A DNA stretch of 64,000 nt, taken from positions 62,001 through 126,000 of the forward strand of contig NW_027478928.1 in the NCBI RefSeq assembly GCF_051014685.1, in the 5' to 3' direction. The translations under genes were made by a program, and so were the position numbers. Position 1 is the stretch's first letter. Every line of letters begins with the position of its first letter. The notes under the pieces were generated by a model. That model was given only the letters and a program-made list of their open reading frames with translations, ran no database searches and was not told the origin of the DNA. Of the stretch, positions 1-10,850 are shown piece by piece. The stretch is from Ptiloglossa arizonensis (Eukaryota > Arthropoda > Insecta > Hymenoptera > Colletidae).

Positions 1-211
1 AACGAATAACTAGAACGGCTAGGGGAAAACTACACCTACCGTTGTAATCGGGCGAGCTTCTACTTTCAGATGCAACAGAAATTTTGCGGATTGTTCAATC
101 CGTTCGCGAGATATGGCAGTTTGGAGGTAAGAAACGCTTGAGAAACTCAAAATTTTCGCAGTTCTGATGCTCGAAACGAATAACTGGAACGGCCTAGGGG
201 AAAACTACACA

Positions 212-228
212 TACCGTTGTAATCGGGC
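212..228 (+). other. CENP-B-box-like 17-bp motif (representative)
   Basis: The sequence taccgttgtaatcgggc aligns without gaps to the published mammalian CENP-B box (nTTCGnnnnAnnCGGGn). CG, A and CGGG match at exact spacing, while the first two T are A and C. That is 7 of 9 core positions and 12 of 17 overall. It occurs at consensus positions 38-54 of most monomers. Resemblance is what I see; binding by a CENP-B-like protein is inference. Confidence 0.45.
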
Positions 229-323
229 GAGTTTCTACTTTCAGATGCAACAGAAATTTTGCGGATTGGTCAATCCGTTCGCGAGATATGGCAGTTTGGA
301 GGTAAGAAACGCATGAGAAACTC
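229..323 (+). other. 8-bp inverted repeat at half-monomer spacing (representative)
   Basis: gagtttct (229-236) and its reverse complement agaaactc (316-323) lie at consensus 55-62 and 142-149. Their centres are 87 bp apart, so along the array they alternate at 87 and 88 bp. Both arms are well conserved across the window. Function is unknown; it may be a trace of how the monomer formed. Confidence 0.5.
245..301 (+). other. Exon-like 57-bp open stretch between splice-like sites (representative)
   Basis: A pyrimidine-rich run ending in cag (gtttctactttcag) precedes position 245, and gtaaga follows 301, as in a 3' and 5' splice site. The 57 bp between start with atg and read 19 codons without a stop. 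Many monomers lack one or both signals (ttcaa, ttcgg; ggaaataag, ggagataag, ggaattaag), so selection for splicing is not evident. Probably coincidental, noted because it recurs across the array. Confidence 0.2.
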
Positions 324-436
324 AAAATTTTCGCAGTTCTGATGCTCGAAACGAATAACTAGAACGGCCTAGGGGGGAAGTACGCATACCGTTGTAATCG
401 GGCGAGTTTCTACTTTCAGATGCAACAGAAATTTTG

Positions 437-452
437 CGGATTGATCAATCCG
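437..452 (+). other. Perfect 16-bp palindrome cggattgatcaatccg (representative)
   Basis: Consensus positions 88-103. In gattgatcaatcc monomers the 16 bp are a perfect inverted repeat. In the common gattggtcaatcc and gattgttcaatcc monomers, both 7-bp arms (cggattg, caatccg) are intact around two central bases. In gtcgatcc, gtcaaccc and gtttgatc monomers, one arm has a single mismatch. It could be a site for a dimeric protein or a small hairpin in a transcript; no binding protein can be named. Confidence 0.6.
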
Positions 453-1749
453 TTCGCGAGATATGGCAGTTTGGAGGTAAGAAACGCATGAGAAACTCAA
501 AATTTTCGCAGTTCTGATGCTCGAAACGAATAACTAGAACGGCCTAGGGGAAAAGTGCGCATACCGTTGTAATCGGGCGAGTTTCTACTTTCAGATGCAA
601 CAGAAATTTTGCGGATTGGTCAACCCGTTCACGAGATATGGCAGTTTGGAGGTAAGAAACGCTTGAGAAACTCAAAATTTTCGCAGTTCTGATGCTCGAA
701 ACGAATAACTGGAACGGCCTAGGGGAAAACTACACATACCGTTGTAATCGGGCGAGTTTCTACTTTCAGATGCAACAGAAATTTTGCGGATTGGTCAATC
801 CGTTCGCGAGATATGGCAGTTTGGAGGTAAGAAACGCATGAGAAACTCAAAATTTTCGCAGTTCTGATGCTCGAAACGAATGACTAGAACGGCCTAGGGG
901 AGAAGTACGCATACCGTTGTAATCGGGCGAGTTTCTACTTTCGGATGCAACAGAAATTACGCGGATTGGTCAATCCGTTCGCGAGATATGGCAGTTTGGA
1001 GGTAAGAAACGCATGAGAAACTCAAAATTTTCGCAGTTCTGATGCTCGAAACGAATAACTGGAACGGCCTAGGGGAGAACTACACATACCGTTGTAATCG
1101 GGCGAGTTTCTAGTTTCAGATGCAACAGAAATTTTGCGGATTGTTCAATCCGTTCGCGAGATATGGCAGTTTGGAGGTAAGAAACGCTTGAGAAACTCAA
1201 AATTTTCGCAGTTCTGATGCTCGAAACGAATGACTAGAACGGCCTAGGGGAGAAGAACGCATACCGTTGTAATCGGGCGAGTTTCTACTTTCAGATGCAA
1301 CAGAAATTTTGCGGATTGATCAATCCGTTCGCGAGACATGGCAGTTTGGAAATAAGAAACGCTTGAGAAACTCAAAATTTTCGCAGTTCTGATGCTCGAA
1401 ACGAATAACTAGAACGGCCTAGGGGAAAAGTGCGCATACCGTTGTAATCGGGCGAGTTTCTACTTTCAGATGCAACAGAAATTATGCGGATTGGTCAATC
1501 CGTTCGCGAGATATGGCCGTTTGGATGTAAGAAACGCTTGAGAAACTCAAAATTTTCGCAGTTCTGATGCTCGAAACGAATAACTAGAACGGTCTAGGGG
1601 AAAAGTGCGCATACCGTTGTAATCGGGCGAGTTTCTACTTTCAAATGCAACAGAAATTTTGCGGATTGGTCAACCCATTCGCGAGATATGGCAGTTTGGA
1701 GGTAAGAAACGCTTGAGAAACTCAAAATTTTCGCAGTTCTGATGCTCGA

Positions 1750-1925
1750 AACGAATAACTGGAACGGCCTAGGGGAAAAATTACACATACCGTTGTAATC
1801 GGGCGAGTTTCTACTTTCAGATGCAACAGAAATTTTGCGGATTGGTCAATCCGTTCGCGAGATATGGCAGTTTGGAAGTAAGAAACGCATGAGAAACTCA
1901 AAATTTTCGCAGTTCTGATGCTCGA
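1750..1925 (+). repeat. 176-bp variant monomer (aaaaattacac)
   Basis: One added base in the variable block (ggggaaaaattacac instead of ggggaaaactacac). The same monomer, preceded by a ggtctagg monomer, occurs near 23,126, 28,029, 31,879, 33,805 and 37,308. All six share one origin and link zone A to zone B. Confidence 0.85.
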
Positions 1926-2275
1926 AACGAATAACTAGAACGGCCTAGGGGAAAAGTGCGCATACCTTTGTAATCGGGCGAGTTTCTACTTTCAGATGCA
2001 ACAGAAATTTTGCGGATTGGTCAATCCGTTCGCGAGATATGGCCGTTTGGATGTAAGAAACGCATGAGAAACTCAAAATTTTCGCAGTTCTGATGCTCGA
2101 AACGAATAACTAGAACGGCCTAGGGGGGAAGTACGCATACCGTTGTAATCGGGCGAGTTTCTACTTTCAAATGCAACAGAAATTTTGCGGATTGGTCAAC
2201 CCGTTCACGAGATATGGCAGTTTGGAAGTAAGAAACGCTTGAGAAACTCAAAATTTTCGCAGTTCTGATGCTCAA

Positions 2276-3675
2276 AACGAATAACTAGAACGGCCTAGGG
2301 GAAAACTACACCTACCGTTGTAATCGGGCGAGCTTCTACTTTCAGATGCAACAGAAATTTTGCGGATTGTTCAATCCGTTCGCGAGATATGGCAGTTTGG
2401 AGGTAAGAAACGCTTGAGAAACTCAAAATTTTCGCAGTTCTGATGCTCGAAACGAATAACTGGAACGGCCTAGGGGAAAACTACACATACCGTTGTAATC
2501 GGGCGAGTTTCTACTTTCAGATGCAACAGAAATTTTGCGGATTGGTCAATCCGTTCGCGAGATATGGCAGTTTGGAGGTAAGAAACGCATGAGAAACTCA
2601 AAATTTTCGCAGTTCTGATGCTCGAAACGAATAACTAGAACGGCCTAGGGGGGAAGTACGCATACCGTTGTAATCGGGCGAGTTTCTACTTTCAGATGCA
2701 ACAGAAATTTTGCGGATTGATCAATCCGTTCGCGAGATATGGCAGTTTGGAGGTAAGAAACGCATGAGAAACTCAAAATTTTCGCAGTTCTGATGCTCGA
2801 AACGAATAACTAGAACGGCCTAGGGGAAAAGTGCGCATACCGTTGTAATCGGGCGAGTTTCTACTTTCAGATGCAACAGAAATTTTGCGGATTGGTCAAC
2901 CCGTTCACGAGATATGGCAGTTTGGAGGTAAGAAACGCTTGAGAAACTCAAAATTTTCGCAGTTCTGATGCTCGAAACGAATAACTGGAACGGCCTAGGG
3001 GAAAACTACACATACCGTTGTAATCGGGCGAGTTTCTACTTTCAGATGCAACAGAAATTTTGCGGATTGGTCAATCCGTTCGCGAGATATGGCAGTTTGG
3101 AGGTAAGAAACGCATGAGAAACTCAAAATTTTCGCAGTTCTGATGCTCGAAACGAATGACTAGAACGGCCTAGGGGAGAAGTACGCATACCGTTGTAATC
3201 GGGCGAGTTTCTACTTTCGGATGCAACAGAAATTACGCGGATTGGTCAACCCGTTCACGAGATATGGCAGATTGGAGGTAAGAAACGCTTGAGAAACTCA
3301 AAATTTTCGCAGTTCTGATGCTCGAAACGAATAACTGGAACGGCCTAGGGGAGAACTACACATACCGTTGTAATCGGGCGAGTTTCTAGTTTCAGATGCA
3401 ACAGAAATTTTGCGGATTGTTCAATCCGTTCGCGAGATATGGCAGTTTGGAGGTAAGAAACGCTTGAGAAACTCAAAATTTTCGCAGTTCTGATGCTCGA
3501 AACGAATGACTAGAACGGCCTAGGGGAGAAGAACGCATACCGTTGTAATCGGGCGAGTTTCTACTTTCAGATGCAACAGAAATTTTGCGGATTGATCAAT
3601 CCGTTCGCGAGACATGGCAGTTTGGAAATAAGAAACGCTTGAGAAACTCAAAATTTTCGCAGTTCTGATGCTCGA
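2276..3675 (+). repeat. 13-monomer HOR, partial copy 2 (8 monomers)
   Basis: Repeats monomers 1 to 8 of the preceding block in order, including gagcttctac, gggggaagtacgc, the tctagtttcag monomer and the agacatggcag monomer. One monomer (about 3,240-3,290) differs: it carries gtcaacccgttcacg and cgcttgag instead of gtcaatccgttcgcg and cgcatgag, which looks like a small conversion tract. The order breaks at 3,676. Confidence 0.8.
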
Positions 3676-6650
3676 AACGAATAACTAGAACGGCCTAGGG
3701 GAAAAGTGCGCATACCGTTGTAATCGGGCGAGTTTCTACTTTCAGATGCAACAGAAATTTTGCGGATTGGTCAATCCGTTCGCGAGATATGGCAGTTTGG
3801 AAGTAAGAAACGCATGAGAAACTCAAAATTTTCGCAGTTCTGATGCTCGAAACGAATAACTAGAACGGCCTAGGGGAAAAGTGCGCATACCGTTGTAATC
3901 GGGCGAGTTTCTACTTTCAGATGCAACAGAAATTTTGCGGATTGGTCAATCCGTTCGCGAGATATGGCAGTTTGGAAGTAAGAAACGCATGAGAAACTCA
4001 AAATTTTCGCAGTTCTGATGCTCGAAACGAATAACTAGAACGGCCTAGGGGAAAAGTGCGCATACCGTTGTAATCGGGCGAGTTTCTACTTTCAGATGCA
4101 ACAGAAATTTTGCGGATTGGTCAATCCGTTCGCGAGATATGGCCGTTTGGATGTAAGAAACGCTTGAGAAACTCAAAATGTCCGCAGTTCTGATGCTCGA
4201 AACGAATAACTAGAACGGCCTAGGGGAAAAGTGCGCATACCGTTGTAATCGGGCGAGTTTCTACTTTCAGATGCAACAGAAATTTTGCGGATTGTTCAAT
4301 CCGTTCGCGAGATATGGCAGTTTGGAGGTAAGAAACGCTTGAGAAACTCAACATTTTCGCAGTTCTGATGCTCGAAACGAATAACTAGAACGGCCTAGGG
4401 GAAAAGTGCGCATACCGTTGTAATCGGGTGAGTTTCTACTTTCAAATGCAACAGCAATTTTGCGGATTGGTCAACCCGTTTACGAGATATGGCAGTTTGG
4501 AGGTAAGAAACGCTTGAGAAACTCAAAATGTTCGCAGTTCTGATGCTCGAAACGAATAACTAGAACGGCCTAGGGGAAAACTACACATACCGTTGTAATC
4601 GGGCGAGTTTCTACTTTCAGATGCAACAGAAACTTTGCGGATTGGTCAATCCGTTCGCGAGATATGGCAGTTTGGATGTAAGAAACGCATGAGAAACTCA
4701 AAATTTTCGCAGTTCTGATGCTCGAAACGAATGACTAGAACGGCCTAGGGGAGAAGTACGCAAACCGTTGTAATCGGGCGAGTTTCTACTTTCAGATGCA
4801 ACAGAAATTTTGCCGATTGATCAATCCGTTCGCGAGATATGGCAGTTTGGAAATAAGAAACGCTTGAGAAACTCAAAATTTTCGCAGTTCTGATGCTCGA
4901 AACGAATAACTAGAACGGCCTAGGGGAAAAGTGCGCATACCGTTGTAATCGGGCGAGTTTCTACTTTCAGATGCAACAGAAATTATGCGGATTGGTCAAT
5001 CCGTTCGCGAGAAATGGCCGTTTGGATGTAAGAAACGCTTGAGAAACTCAAAATTTTCGCAGTTCTGATGCTCGAAACGAATAACTAGAACGGTCTAGGG
5101 GAAAAGTGCGCATACCGTTGTAATCGCGCGAGTTTCTACTTTCAAATGCAACAGAAATTTTGCGGATTGGTCAACCCATTCGCGAGATATGGCAGTTTGG
5201 AGGTAAGAAACGATTGAGAAACTCAAAATTTTCGCAGTTCTGATGCTCAAAACGAATAACTAGAACGGCCTAGGGGAAAACTACACCAACCGTTGTAATC
5301 GGGCGAGTTTCTACTTTCAGATGCAACAGAAATTTTGCGGATTGTTCAATCCGTTCGCGAGATATGGCAGTTTGGAGGTAAGAAACGCTTGAGAAACTCA
5401 AAATTTTCGCAGTTCTGATGCTCGAAACGAATGACTAGAACGGCCTATGGGAGAAGTACGCATACCGTTGTAATCGGGCGAGTTTCTACTTTCAAATGCA
5501 ACAGAAATTTTGCGGATTGGTCAACCCGTTCACGAGATATGGCAGTTTGGAGGTAAGAAACGCTTGAGAAACTCAAAATTTTCGCAGTTCTGATGCTCAA
5601 AACGAATAACTAGAACGGCCTAGGGGAAAACTACACCAACCGTTGTAATCGGGCGAGTTTCTACTTTCAGATGCAACAGAAATTTTGCGGATTGTTCAAT
5701 CCGTTCGCGAGATATGGCAGTTTGGAGGTAAGAAACGCTTGAGAAACTCAAAATTTTCGCAGTTCTGATGCTCGAAACGAATAACTAGAACGACCTAGGG
5801 GAAAATTGCGCATACCGTTGTAATCGGGTGAGTTTCTACTTTCAAATGCAACAGAAATTTTGCGGATTGGTCAACCCGTTCACGAGATATGGCAGTTTGG
5901 AGGTAAGAAACGCTTGAGAAACTCAAAATTTTCGCAGTTCTGATGCTCGAAACGAATAACTAGAACGGCCTAGGGGAAAACTACACATACCGTTGTAATC
6001 GGGCGAGTTTCTACTTTCAGATGCAACAGAAACTTCGCGGATTGTTCAATCCGGTCGCGAGATATGGCAGTTTGGAGGTAAGAAACACATGAGAAACTCA
6101 AAATTTTCGCAGTTCTGATGCTCGAAACGAATGACTAGAACGGCCTAGGGGAGAAGTACGCATACCGTTGTAATCGGGCGAGTTTCTACTTTCGGATGCA
6201 ACAGAAATTTTGCGGATTGTTCAATCCGTTCTCGAGATATGGCAGTTTGGATGTAAGAAACGCTTGAGAAACTCAAAATTTTCGAAGTTCTGATGCTCGA
6301 AACGAATAACTAGATCGGCCTAGGGGAAAAGTGCGCATACCGTTGTAATCGGGTGAGTTTCTACTTTCAAATGCAACAGAAATTTTGCGGATTGGTCAAC
6401 CCGTTCACGAGATATGGCAGTTTGGAGGTAAGAAACGCTTGAGAAACTCAAAATTTTCGCAGTTATGATGCTCGAAACGAATAACTGGAACGGCCTAGGG
6501 GAAAACTACACATACCGTTGTAATCGGGCGAGTTTCTACTTTCAGATGCAACAGAAACATAGCGGATTGGTCAATCCGTTCGCGAGATATGGCAGTTTGG
6601 AGGTAAGAAACACATGAGAAACTCAAAATTTTCGCAGTTCTGATGCTCGA
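3676..6650 (+). repeat. Loosely ordered monomers
   Basis: Seventeen monomers without a clear long HOR. The first two (3,676-3,850 and 3,851-4,025) are identical base for base. The rare ctacaccaacc variant occurs at 5,281 and 5,631, a two-monomer offset. A monomer near 6,230 has ttctcgag in place of ttcgcgag, also seen in the 9-mer blocks further right. No gene is visible. Confidence 0.75.
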
Positions 6651-7175
6651 AACGAATGACTAGATCGGCCTAGGGGAGAAGTACGCATACCGTTGTAATC
6701 GGGCGAGTTTCTACTTAAAGATAAAACAGAAATTTTGCGGATTGTTCAATCCGTTCGCGAGATATGGCAGTTTGGAGGTAAGAAACGCTTGAGAAACTCA
6801 ACATTTTCGCAGTTCTGATGCTCGAAACGAATGACTCGAACGGCCTAGGGGAGAAGTACGCATACCGTTGTAATCGGGCGAGTTTCTACTTTCAGATGCA
6901 ACAGAAATTATGCGGATTGGTCGATCCGTTCGCGAGATATGGCAGTTTGGAAGTAAGAAACGCTTCAGAAACTCAAAATTTTCGCAGTTCTGATTTTCGA
7001 AACGAGTGACTAGAACGGCCTAGGGGAGAAGTACGCATACCGTTGTAATCGGGCGAGTTTCTACTTTCAGATGCAACAGAAATTTTGCGGTCTGATCAAT
7101 CCGTTCGCGAGATATGGCAGTTTGGAGATAAGAAACGCTTGAGAAACTCAAAATTTTCGCAGTTCTGATGCTCGA
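6651..7175 (+). repeat. 3-monomer HOR, copy 1
   Basis: Three monomers. The first has the unusual run ctacttaaagataaaacag in place of ctactttcagatgcaacag, the second begins atgactcgaacgg and carries cgcttcag, and the third has gcggtctgatcaat. The first two recur exactly 525 bp later. Confidence 0.85.
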
Positions 7176-7525
7176 AACGAATGACTAGAACGGCCTAGGG
7201 GAGAAGTACGCATACCGTTGTAATCGGGCGAGTTTCTACTTAAAGATAAAACAGAAATTTTGCGGATTGTTCAATCCGTTCGCGAGATATGGCAGTTTGG
7301 AGGTAAGAAACGCTTGAGAAACTCAACATTTTCGCAGTTCTGATGCTCGAAACGAATGACTCGAACGGCCTAGGGGAGAAGTACGCATACCGTTGTAATC
7401 GGGCGAGTTTCTACTTTCAGATGCAACAGAAATTATGCGGATTGGTCGATCCGTTCGCGAGATATGGCAGTTTGGAAGTAAGAAACGCTTCAGAAACTCA
7501 AAATTTTCGCAGTTCTGATGCTCGA
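7176..7525 (+). repeat. 3-monomer HOR, partial copy 2 (2 monomers)
   Basis: Repeats the cttaaagataaaacag monomer and the gactcgaacgg/cgcttcag monomer at an offset of 525 bp. The cttaaagataaaacag variant is seen nowhere else in the window, so the duplication is local and fairly recent. Confidence 0.85.
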
Positions 7526-9100
7526 AACGAATGACTCGAACGGCCTAGGGGAGAAGTACGCATACCGTTGTAATCGGGCGAGTTTCTACTTTCAAATGCA
7601 ACAGAAATTTTGCGGATTGGTCAACCCGTTCACGAGATATGGCAGTTTGGAGGTAAGAAACGCATGAGAAACTCAAAATTTTCGCAGTTCTGATGCTCAA
7701 AACGAATTACTAGAACGGCCTAGGGGAAAAGTGCGCATACCGTTGTAATCGGGTGAGTTTCTACTTTCAGATGCAACAGAAACTTTGCGGATTGGTCAAT
7801 CCGTTCGCGAGATATGGCAGTTTGGAGGTAAGAAACGCATGAGAAACTCAAAATTTTCGCAGTTCTGATGCTCGAAACGAATGACTAGAACGGCCTAGGG
7901 GAGAAGTACGCATACCGTTGTAATCGGGCGAGTTTCTACTTTCAGATGCAACAGAAATTATGCGGATTGGTCAATCCGTTCGCGAGATATGGCCGTTTGG
8001 AAGTAAGAAACGCTTGAGAAACTCAAAATTTTCGCAGTTCTGATGCTCGAAACGAATAACTAGAACGGCCTAGGGGAAAACTACACATACCGTTGTAATC
8101 GGGCGAGTTTCTACTTTTAAATGCAACAGAAATTATGCGGATTGGTCAATCCGTTCGCGAGATATGGCCGTTTGGATTTAAGAAACGCTTGAGCAACTCA
8201 AAATGTTCGCAGTTCTGATGCTCGAAACGAATAACTAGAACGGCCTAGGGGAAAACTACACATACCGTTGTAATCGGGCGAGTTTCTACTTTCAGATGCA
8301 ACAGAAACTTTGCGGATTGGTCAATCCGGTCGCGAGATATGGCAGTTTGGAGGTAAGAAACACATGAGAAACTCAAAATTTTCGCAGTTCTGATGCTCGA
8401 AACGAATGACTAGAACGGCCTAGGGGAGAAGTACGCATACCGTTGTAATCGGGCGAGTTTCTACTTTCGGATGCAACAGAAACTTTGCGGATTGTTCAAT
8501 CCGTTCTCGAGATATGGCAGTTTGGAGGTAAGAAACGCTTGAGAAACTCAAAATTTTCGCAGTTCTGATGCTCGAAACGAATAACTGGAACGGCCTAGGG
8601 GAAAACTATACATACCGTTGTAATCGGGCGAGTTTCTACTTTCAGATGCAACAGAAACTTTGCGGATTGGTCAATCCGTTCGCGAGATATGGCAGTTTGG
8701 AAGTAAGAAACGCTTGAGAAACTCAAAATTTTCGCAGTTCTGATTTTCGAAACGAGTGACTAGAACGGCCTAGGGGAGAAGTACGCATACCGTTGTAATC
8801 GGGCGAGTTTCTACTTTCAGATGCAACAGAAATTTTGCGGTTTGATCAATCCGTTCGCGAGATATGGCAGTTTGGAGATAAGAAACGCATGAGAAACTCA
8901 AAATTTTCGCAGTTCTGAGGCTCGAAACGAATGACTAGAACGGCCTATGGGAGAAGTACGCATACCGTTGTAATCGGGCGAGTTTCTACTTTCAGATGCA
9001 ACAGAAATTATGCGGATTGGTCAATCCGTTCGCGAGATATGGCCGTTTGGATGTAAGAAACGCTTGAGAAACTCAAAATGTCCGCAGTTCTGATGCTCGA
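7526..9100 (+). repeat. 9-monomer HOR, copy 1
   Basis: Nine monomers, 1,575 bp. Markers are attactagaacgg with gggtgag (7,706-7,754), ctacttttaaatg with gagcaactc (8,111-8,200), atccggtcgcgag (8,330) and ttctcgag (8,510). The same markers occur 1,575 bp to the right. Confidence 0.85.
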
Positions 9101-10230
9101 AACGAATAACTAGAACGGCCTAGGGGAAAAGTGCGCATACCGTTGTAATCGGGCGAGTTTCTACTTTCAAATGCAACAGAAATTTTGCGGATTGGTCAAC
9201 CCGTTCACGAGATATGGCAGTTTGGAGGTAAGAAACGCATGAGAAACTCAAAATTTTCGCAGTTCTGATGCTCAAAACGAATTACTAGAACGGCCCAGGG
9301 GAAAAGTGCGCATACCGTTGTAATCGGATGAGTTTCTACTTTCAGATGCAACAGAAACTTTGCGGATTGGTCAATCCGTTCGCGAGATATGGCAGTTTGG
9401 AGGTAAGAAACGCATGAGAAACTCAAAATTTTCGCAGTTCTGATGCTCGAAACGAATGACTAGAACGGCCTAGGGGAGAAGTACGCATACCGTTGTAATC
9501 GGGCGAGTTTCTACTTTCAGATGCAACAGAAATTATGCGGATTGGTCAATCCGTTCGCGAGATATGGCCGTTTGGAAGTAAGAAACGCTTGAGAAACTCA
9601 AAATTTTCGCAGTTCTGATGCTCGAAACGAATAACTAGAACGGCCTAGGGGAAAACTACACATACCGTTGTAATCGGGCGAGTTTCTACTTTTAAATGCA
9701 ACAGAAATTATGCGGATTGGTCAATCCGTTCGCGAGATATGGCCGTTTGGATTTATGAAACGCTTGAGCAACTCAAAATGTTCGCAGTTCTGATGCTCGA
9801 AACGAATAACTAGAACGGCCTAGGGGAAAACTACACATACCGTTGTAATCGGGCGAGTTTCTACTTTCAGATGCAACAGAAACTTTGCGGATTGGTCAAT
9901 CCGGTCGCGAGATATGGCAGTTTGGAGGTAAGAAACACATGAGAAACTCAAAATTTTCGCAGTTCTGATGCTCGAAACGAATGACTAGAACGGCCTAGGG
10001 GAGAAGTACGCATACCGTTGTAATCGGGCGAGTTTCTACTTTCGGATGCAACAGAAATTTTGCGGATTGTTCAATCCGTTCTCGAGATATGGCAGTTTGG
10101 AGGTAAGAAACGCTTGAGAAACTCAAAATTTTCGCAGTTCTGATGCTCGAAACGAATAACTGGAACGGCCTAGGGGAAAACTACACATACCGTTGTAATC
10201 GGGCGAGTTTCTACTTTCAGATGCAACAGA
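9101..10230 (+). repeat. 9-monomer HOR, partial copy 2
   Basis: All copy-1 markers recur at +1,575 bp: attactagaacgg at 9,281, ctacttttaaatg with gagcaactc near 9,690-9,775, atccggtcgcgag and ttctcgag. The match fails near 10,230, inside a monomer, where the sequence switches to gaaattatgcgg. Confidence 0.8.
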
Positions 10231-10850
10231 AATTATGCGGATTGGTCAATCCGTTCGCGAGATATGGCCGTTTGGATGTAAGAAACGCTTGAGAAACTCA
10301 AAATGTCCGCAGTTCTGATGCTCGAAACGAATAACTAGAACGGCCTAGGGGAAAAGTGCGCATACCGTTGTAATCGGGTGAGTTTCTACTTTCAGATGCA
10401 ACAGAAACTTTGCGGATTGGTCAATCCGTTCGCGAGATATGGCAGTTTGGAGGTAAGAAACGCATGAGAAACTCAAAATTTTCGCAGTTCTGATGCTCGA
10501 AACGAATGACTAGAACGGCCTAGGGGAGAAGTACGCATACCGTTGTAATCGGGCGAGTTTCTACTTTCAGATGCAACAGAAATTATGCGGATTGGTCAAT
10601 CCGTTCGCGAGATATGGCCGTTTGGAGGTAAGAAACGCTTGAGAAACTCAAAATTTTCGCAGTTCTGATGCTCGAAACGAATAACTAGAACGGCCTAGGG
10701 GAAAACTACACATACCGTTGTAATCGGGCGAGTTTCTACTTTCAAATGCAACAGAAATTATGCGGATTGGTCAATCCGTTCGAGAGATATGGCCGTTTGG
10801 ATTTAAGAAACGCTTGAGAAACTCAAAATGTTCGCAGTTCTGATGCTCGA
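10231..10850 (+). repeat. 9-monomer HOR, third fragment after a register shift
   Basis: The gggtgag monomer (10,376) and the ggatttaag monomer (about 10,800) reappear 1,050 bp after their counterparts in copy 2, six monomers instead of nine. This is consistent with a three-monomer deletion by out-of-register recombination near 10,230. Confidence 0.7.

Larger units (their letters stand above)
1..2275 (+). repeat. 13-monomer HOR, copy 1
   Basis: Thirteen monomers in a fixed order of variants, including gggggaagtacgc at monomers 3 and 13, tctagtttcag at monomer 7, agacatggcag with ggaaataag at monomer 8, and a 176-bp monomer 11. The order restarts at 2,276. The period is 2,276 bp measured at the rare gagcttctac variant (54 and 2,330). 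The first monomer lacks one base (ggctagggg), so this copy occupies 2,275 bp. Confidence 0.85.
1..10850 (+). repeat. Satellite zone A: first monomer subfamily set
   Basis: This zone has 62 monomers. Frequent variable blocks after cctagg are ggaaaactacacatac, ggaaaagtgcgcatac and ggagaagtacgcatac, plus the rarer gggggaagtacgc form. The accgatgtaat variant that defines zone B is absent until 10,891. HORs of 13, 3 and 9 monomers are present, but much of the zone is a loosely ordered mosaic. No gene or other element is visible. Confidence 0.85.

Noticed and set aside
88..103. Dyad read as a bacterial-type terminator or operator
   Set aside because: There is no downstream T run suited to termination and no adjacent gene, and the whole context is eukaryotic satellite.
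6818..7009. 63-codon open frames such as 6,818-7,009, 7,343-7,534, 37,972-38,163, 38,672-38,863 and 40,071-40,262
   Set aside because: All translate one satellite monomer in the same frame and end at the next monomer's stop. They differ just as the monomers differ, with no sign of coding constraint.
10376..10382. gggtgag and similar short G-rich variants as telomere-like sequence
   Set aside because: They are single-base variants of gggcgag inside the monomer and are never tandem.
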